This document shows positions 31,505 to 34,611 of a stretch of 34,611 nucleotides of DNA, one piece after another. Every line of letters starts with the position of its first letter. The stretch's first letter is position 1. The DNA is from Deltaproteobacteria bacterium (GTDB taxonomy: Bacteria > Desulfobacterota > JAENJC01): assembly GCA_030646755.1 (NCBI GenBank), contig JAUSKU010000006.1, positions 1 to 34,611 of the forward strand, given 5' to 3'. The position numbers and the translations under genes are program-made. The notes beneath the pieces were generated by a model. That model was not told the DNA's origin. It searched no databases and worked only from the letters and a program-made list of their open reading frames with translations.

Positions 31505-31825
31505 CCGCTTGAAATCCTCACGAACGGGGTAAAAGACATCGATGACTCTGCAATCTGTTACGGCTCGGCCGGAATGAAGAACATCTGGCGGAATGATTGC
31601 CACAGAACCGGGACTAAGCACTTGGGTTTTACCCGCAACGGTCAACTCAAACTCACCCTCCAATATGTTTGCAACCTGCTCGTGCGGATGCGAGTGTTCA
31701 GGGAGCTTCGCACCGGCTTCGACCTGCCAATGTGCGAAGGTCATGTTAGCGGAGTGAACAAAGCGAACATGATATCCAGGAATCTGTTCACGTTGCTCTA
31801 TCTCACGAAGATCGATGAATGACAT
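31496..31825 (-). CDS. Cupin-domain protein
   Basis: The 109-residue single-domain cupin has the first motif PEHSHPHEQVANILEGEFEL (His, His and Glu metal ligands) and the second motif PGSVAIIPPDVLHSGRA with the fourth ligand His. FAHWQVEAGAKL is the strand before. Small cupins hold a divalent metal and serve as isomerases, dioxygenases or sensors; the substrate is unknown. The ATG at 31825 has GGAGGTG five bases upstream; the longer frame to 31864 lacks this. The stop codon lies in a REP-like repeat. No operon partner is apparent. Confidence 0.88.
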   Translation of the reverse strand: MSFIDLREIEQREQIPGYHVRFVHSANMTFAHWQVEAGAKLPEHSHPHEQVANILEGEFELTVAGKTQVLSPGSVAIIPPDVLHSGRAVTDCRVIDVFYPVREDFKRQN

Positions 31826-32107
31826 AGCACCTCCGGGGATAAGCCAGTGGGATAACAGTATCATTGAGTTGAGAACTACATAATACGTATAATTTTATCA
31901 AATGATCACTCAAGGCCCATTTTTACATTTTTCCCATAGTTTTGCAAGCAAGATTGGAGTCTCACAATAAAAACGTAAGAGGTGCAGATGTTTACGTTCC
32001 CAATATATAAATGTAACAAATAATGTTCTATAAGACGGGCAAGGAAATTCCACCCTTCATATTTTGCGTCTTTTATGCGAGAATAGGGTTCCAGAGGAGG
32101 GGCGTAT

Positions 32108-33175
32108 ATGTCTACCCACAATAAGAAGAGATCGAGAAAGACTGGGCTTCCGCCCGGGACTATGGTCCACATAGGTGAGAAGAAGGGAGATGCCGTAAAG
32201 ATATCGGTCATAGATTACAGCGAGGCCGAATTCAAGGAACTGGTCACTCACGACGCGGAGGCCTGTTTCCCATTCAGGGAGTCCCCGACAGTGACATGGA
32301 TAAACGTGGACGGCATATCGAGGATTGACGTCCTGGAAAGGCTGGGAGCCTGCTACAACCTCCATCCGCTGGTCATGGAGGACATAGTGAACTCCAACCA
32401 GCGCCCCAAGAAGGAGGACTACGGCGATTATTTATACATAGTCCTCAGGATGCTCGTTTACAGCGAGCAGAAGAAGGAGATCGTCTCGGAGCAGGTGAGC
32501 ATCGTCCTGGGTAGGAACTTTGTGATCTCTTTCCAGGAGGGGCTCGAAGGGGACGCCTTCAACCCCATAAGGGAGAGGCTCAGGAACTCCAAAGGGATCA
32601 CCAGGAAGATGGGTGCGGACTACCTGGCCTACTCACTCCTTGACGCCATAGTGGACAACTACTTCAACATCCTTGAGACCATCGGAGAGAGAATAGAACT
32701 CCTGGAAGACGAGCTGGTCGGGAACCCCACTAAAAAGACCCTTACAGACCTCCACAACCTGAAGAGCGACGTCATATTCCTGCGAAAATCTATATGGCCC
32801 GTTAGGGACGTCATAGGCAGCCTTGAGAGGCGGGAATCTCCGCTTATAACCGATGCCGTGATCCTCTACCTGCGAGACCTTTATGACCATGCCGTGCAGA
32901 TCATAGACACCATAGAGACCTTCAGGGACATGCTCTCCAGCATGTTAGACATCTATCTTTCCAGCATAAGCAACAGGACAAACGAGGCTATGAAGGTACT
33001 GACTGTCATAGCGACCATCTTCATGCCTCTAACTTTTATAGTGGGTGTATACGGGATGAACTTCAAGCACATGCCGGAGCTTGAGTGGAAATGGGCGTAC
33101 CCTGCCGTCTGGCTGGTGATGATATTCACGGGGGGCTCCATGTATCTATACTTCAAGAGGAGGAAGTGGTTTTGA
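32108..33175 (+). CDS. corA: CorA-type magnesium/cobalt transporter
   Basis: The 355-residue protein has the CorA N-terminal cytoplasmic domain (WINVDGISRIDVLERLG, HPLVMEDIVNSNQRPKKEDY), the long helix DELVGNPTKKTLTDLHNLKS, and two C-terminal membrane segments (about 294-316 and 329-348). Between them lies the selectivity motif Y-G-M-N-F and the loop MPEL. It ends in basic residues (YFKRRKWF), inside the cell. It forms pentamers that let Mg2+ in. GAGGAGGGG precedes the ATG. Convergent with lysC, with only eight bases between the stops; no terminator hairpin is obvious. Confidence 0.93.
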   Translation: MSTHNKKRSRKTGLPPGTMVHIGEKKGDAVKISVIDYSEAEFKELVTHDAEACFPFRESPTVTWINVDGISRIDVLERLGACYNLHPLVMEDIVNSNQRPKKEDYGDYLYIVLRMLVYSEQKKEIVSEQVSIVLGRNFVISFQEGLEGDAFNPIRERLRNSKGITRKMGADYLAYSLLDAIVDNYFNILETIGERIELLEDELVGNPTKKTLTDLHNLKSDVIFLRKSIWPVRDVIGSLERRESPLITDAVILYLRDLYDHAVQIIDTIETFRDMLSSMLDIYLSSISNRTNEAMKVLTVIATIFMPLTFIVGVYGMNFKHMPELEWKWAYPAVWLVMIFTGGSMYLYFKRRKWF

Positions 33176-33183
33176 GAGGAGTC

Positions 33184-34398
33184 CTATTTTCCTAACCCGA
33201 ATCCGTCGTGAAGGACCCTTACCGCAAGCTCAGTATATTTGCTGTCAATCACGCAGGAGACCTTTATCTCTGATGTGGATATCATCATGATGTTTATCCC
33301 CTCTTTTGAGAGGAGGTCGAACATCTTGGCAGCAACGCCGGAGTGGCTTCTCATCCCGACCCCAACAACTGAGACCTTCGCTATATTCTCATCGGCAATT
33401 ACGTTCCTTGCCTCGATGTCCTTTGCCGTGTTCTTTACGATATCAAGGGCCTTTTTGAAGTCGCTCTTCGGGACAGTGAAGGTAAGGTCTGTATGCCCTT
33501 CGGCGCTGACGTTCTGAACTATCATATCCACATTTATGTTTGCCTCGGCAAGAGGGGTGAATATCTTCGTGGCTATCCCAGGTTTGTCCGGTACTCCTTG
33601 CAGGGTTATCTTCGCCTCGTTTTTATCATATGCAACCCCTGAAACTAACGGTGCCTCCACTTTTTCCTCCTCCTTTGTGACAAGTGTTCCTTCGTTCTCA
33701 ACGAATGTAGATTTAACCCTGAGCGGGACATTATATTTCTGGGCGAATTCAACGGAGCGGATCTGCAACACCTTGGCCCCAAGGCTTGCCATCTCCAGCA
33801 TCTCCTCGTAGGTTATTTTATCAAGCTTTCTGGCATTGGGACAGATATTTGGGTCTGTTGTGTAAACCCCGTCTACGTCCGTATATATTATGCACTCATC
33901 TGCCTTCAGTGCGGCTGCAATAGCCACCGCCGTTGTGTCAGAGCCTCCCCTTCCGAGGGTGGTAATATTCCCTTCTTCGTCCACCCCCTGGAATCCTGAA
34001 ACCGTAATAATCTTTCCGGCCTTTATCTCCTTCATCATCCTCTCTGCGTCTATCCTCTGGATCCTTGCCTTTGTGAAGGCGCTGTCCGTGATGATCTTTA
34101 TCTGGTACCCCTGGAAAGAAACGGCAGGGATACCCATTGAATTCAGGGCAATGGCAAGGAGGGTCGAAGTTATCTGTTCTCCAGTTGAAATGAGGGCGTC
34201 GTATTCCCTCTCGTCCGGTCTTTCCGCCATCTCATGGGCCATCCCTACCAGCTTGTTGGTCTCCCCCGACATGGCAGAGACAACCACAATAACGTCGTGT
34301 CCCTCTTCCCTGACCTTTGCAACCTTCTTGGCGACGTTTTTTATCTTCTCAATGGAACCGACCGACGTTCCGCCATACTTGTGAACAATTAATGCCAT
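33184..34398 (-). CDS. lysC: Aspartate kinase
   Basis: The 404-residue monofunctional enzyme phosphorylates aspartate, the first step to lysine, threonine, methionine and diaminopimelate. Visible motifs are [11 protein letters not shown] at the N terminus, [52 protein letters not shown] and [14 protein letters not shown]. Two ACT domains follow (about 265-400; [18 protein letters not shown] and [19 protein letters not shown]), where lysine or threonine normally inhibit. GGAGG lies nine bases before the ATG. It is close to the window end and no other pathway gene is adjacent. Confidence 0.95.
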   Translation of the reverse strand: MALIVHKYGGTSVGSIEKIKNVAKKVAKVREEGHDVIVVVSAMSGETNKLVGMAHEMAERPDEREYDALISTGEQITSTLLAIALNSMGIPAVSFQGYQIKIITDSAFTKARIQRIDAERMMKEIKAGKIITVSGFQGVDEEGNITTLGRGGSDTTAVAIAAALKADECIIYTDVDGVYTTDPNICPNARKLDKITYEEMLEMASLGAKVLQIRSVEFAQKYNVPLRVKSTFVENEGTLVTKEEEKVEAPLVSGVAYDKNEAKITLQGVPDKPGIATKIFTPLAEANINVDMIVQNVSAEGHTDLTFTVPKSDFKKALDIVKNTAKDIEARNVIADENIAKVSVVGVGMRSHSGVAAKMFDLLSKEGINIMMISTSEIKVSCVIDSKYTELAVRVLHDGFGLGK

Positions 34399-34452
34399 TC
34401 AAAAAACCTCCAAAGGGTTATACCGGAAAAGAGTATTAAAAGAGTGGCATTA

Positions 34453-34473
34453 AGTCAAGGGGAATATATCCCC
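34453..34473 (-). promoter_or_regulatory. Possible promoter and palindrome upstream of lysC
   Basis: On the minus strand a GGGGA/TCCCC inverted repeat (34459-34463 and 34469-34473, loop ATATA) directly precedes TTGACTT (around 34453-34458), a good -35. The -10 is not clear (AATACT is 15 bases on). Both are about 55-75 bases from the lysC start. A regulatory role is only a guess. Confidence 0.3.
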
Positions 34474-34611
34474 CAAAAATAGACATTGCCTATATACAGT
34501 CCTCTCCCTTAACTCCCTACCGAGTTTTTAAAAAGATAGATTAGGATTTTCTTCTATACGGTGATTGTTTCTCTCGCTGGTTACCTCTCTATGTTTACAT
34601 AAAGGCGCCGT

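Overview
The window looks like a chromosomal segment of a free-living Gram-negative bacterium with moderate G+C. Outer-membrane, lipoprotein, Tat and periplasmic cytochrome proteins all point to a diderm envelope. Gene content (MtaB, LipA, AlaC-type aminotransferase, monofunctional aspartokinase, acetyl-CoA synthetase, heme-bearing outer-membrane proteins) would fit Nitrospirota or Desulfobacterota-like lineages. That placement is an inference from family resemblance only.

Layout. 241-864: a mazEF toxin-antitoxin pair with a clear promoter and palindromes. 938-8325: housekeeping genes: pgi, acs, a membrane protein, mtaB, a TPR protein and an RlmA-type rRNA methyltransferase. 8533-11177: a tight three-gene operon encoding a diheme cytochrome fused to an outer-membrane beta-barrel, a heme-binding Ig-like lipoprotein and a periplasmic DUF3047 protein; this is a candidate electron-transfer conduit. 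11268-14326: lipA, alaC, murI and tRNA-Leu(CAA). 14334-15374: a small graveyard holding an antitoxin-like gene, a truncated TumE-like toxin and an S24-peptidase remnant between two copies of a repeat. 15423-21984: a RIO kinase (probably leaderless and probably acquired), a YchJ-like SEC-C protein, two convergent Fe-S-type PD-(D/E)XK nucleases and an LprI-like protein. 22018-31504: an accessory region rich in repeats. It holds a lipoprotein, a Tat-exported WG-repeat protein, a cyclic-phosphate receiver-domain protein, a 5'-nucleotidase, a low-G+C group with PD-(D/E)XK and GIY-YIG nuclease-like proteins plus an unrecognised protein, a coiled-coil exported protein, a VapBC-like pair, a WYL regulator and a small baseplate-like protein. 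31496-34398: a cupin, CorA and aspartate kinase.

How the parts relate. The most interesting systems are the porin-cytochrome operon and the nuclease cluster at 25466-28008. The latter sits among TA pairs, a WYL regulator and four copies of a conserved intergenic sequence (core ATTTCAGGCCACA), so it may be an undescribed defence or conflict locus. A second theme is that intergenic repeat families have entered coding sequences: a hairpin is translated inside mtaB, two repeat-like inserts lie in the AddB-like nuclease, and repeat-like sequence supplies the lipA tail. A third theme is likely leaderless transcription of lipA and the RIO kinase, where a -10 box lies 6-7 bases before the start codon.

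No rRNA operon, CRISPR array, intact insertion sequence or integrase gene was seen. All homology calls come from reading motifs; no database search was run.
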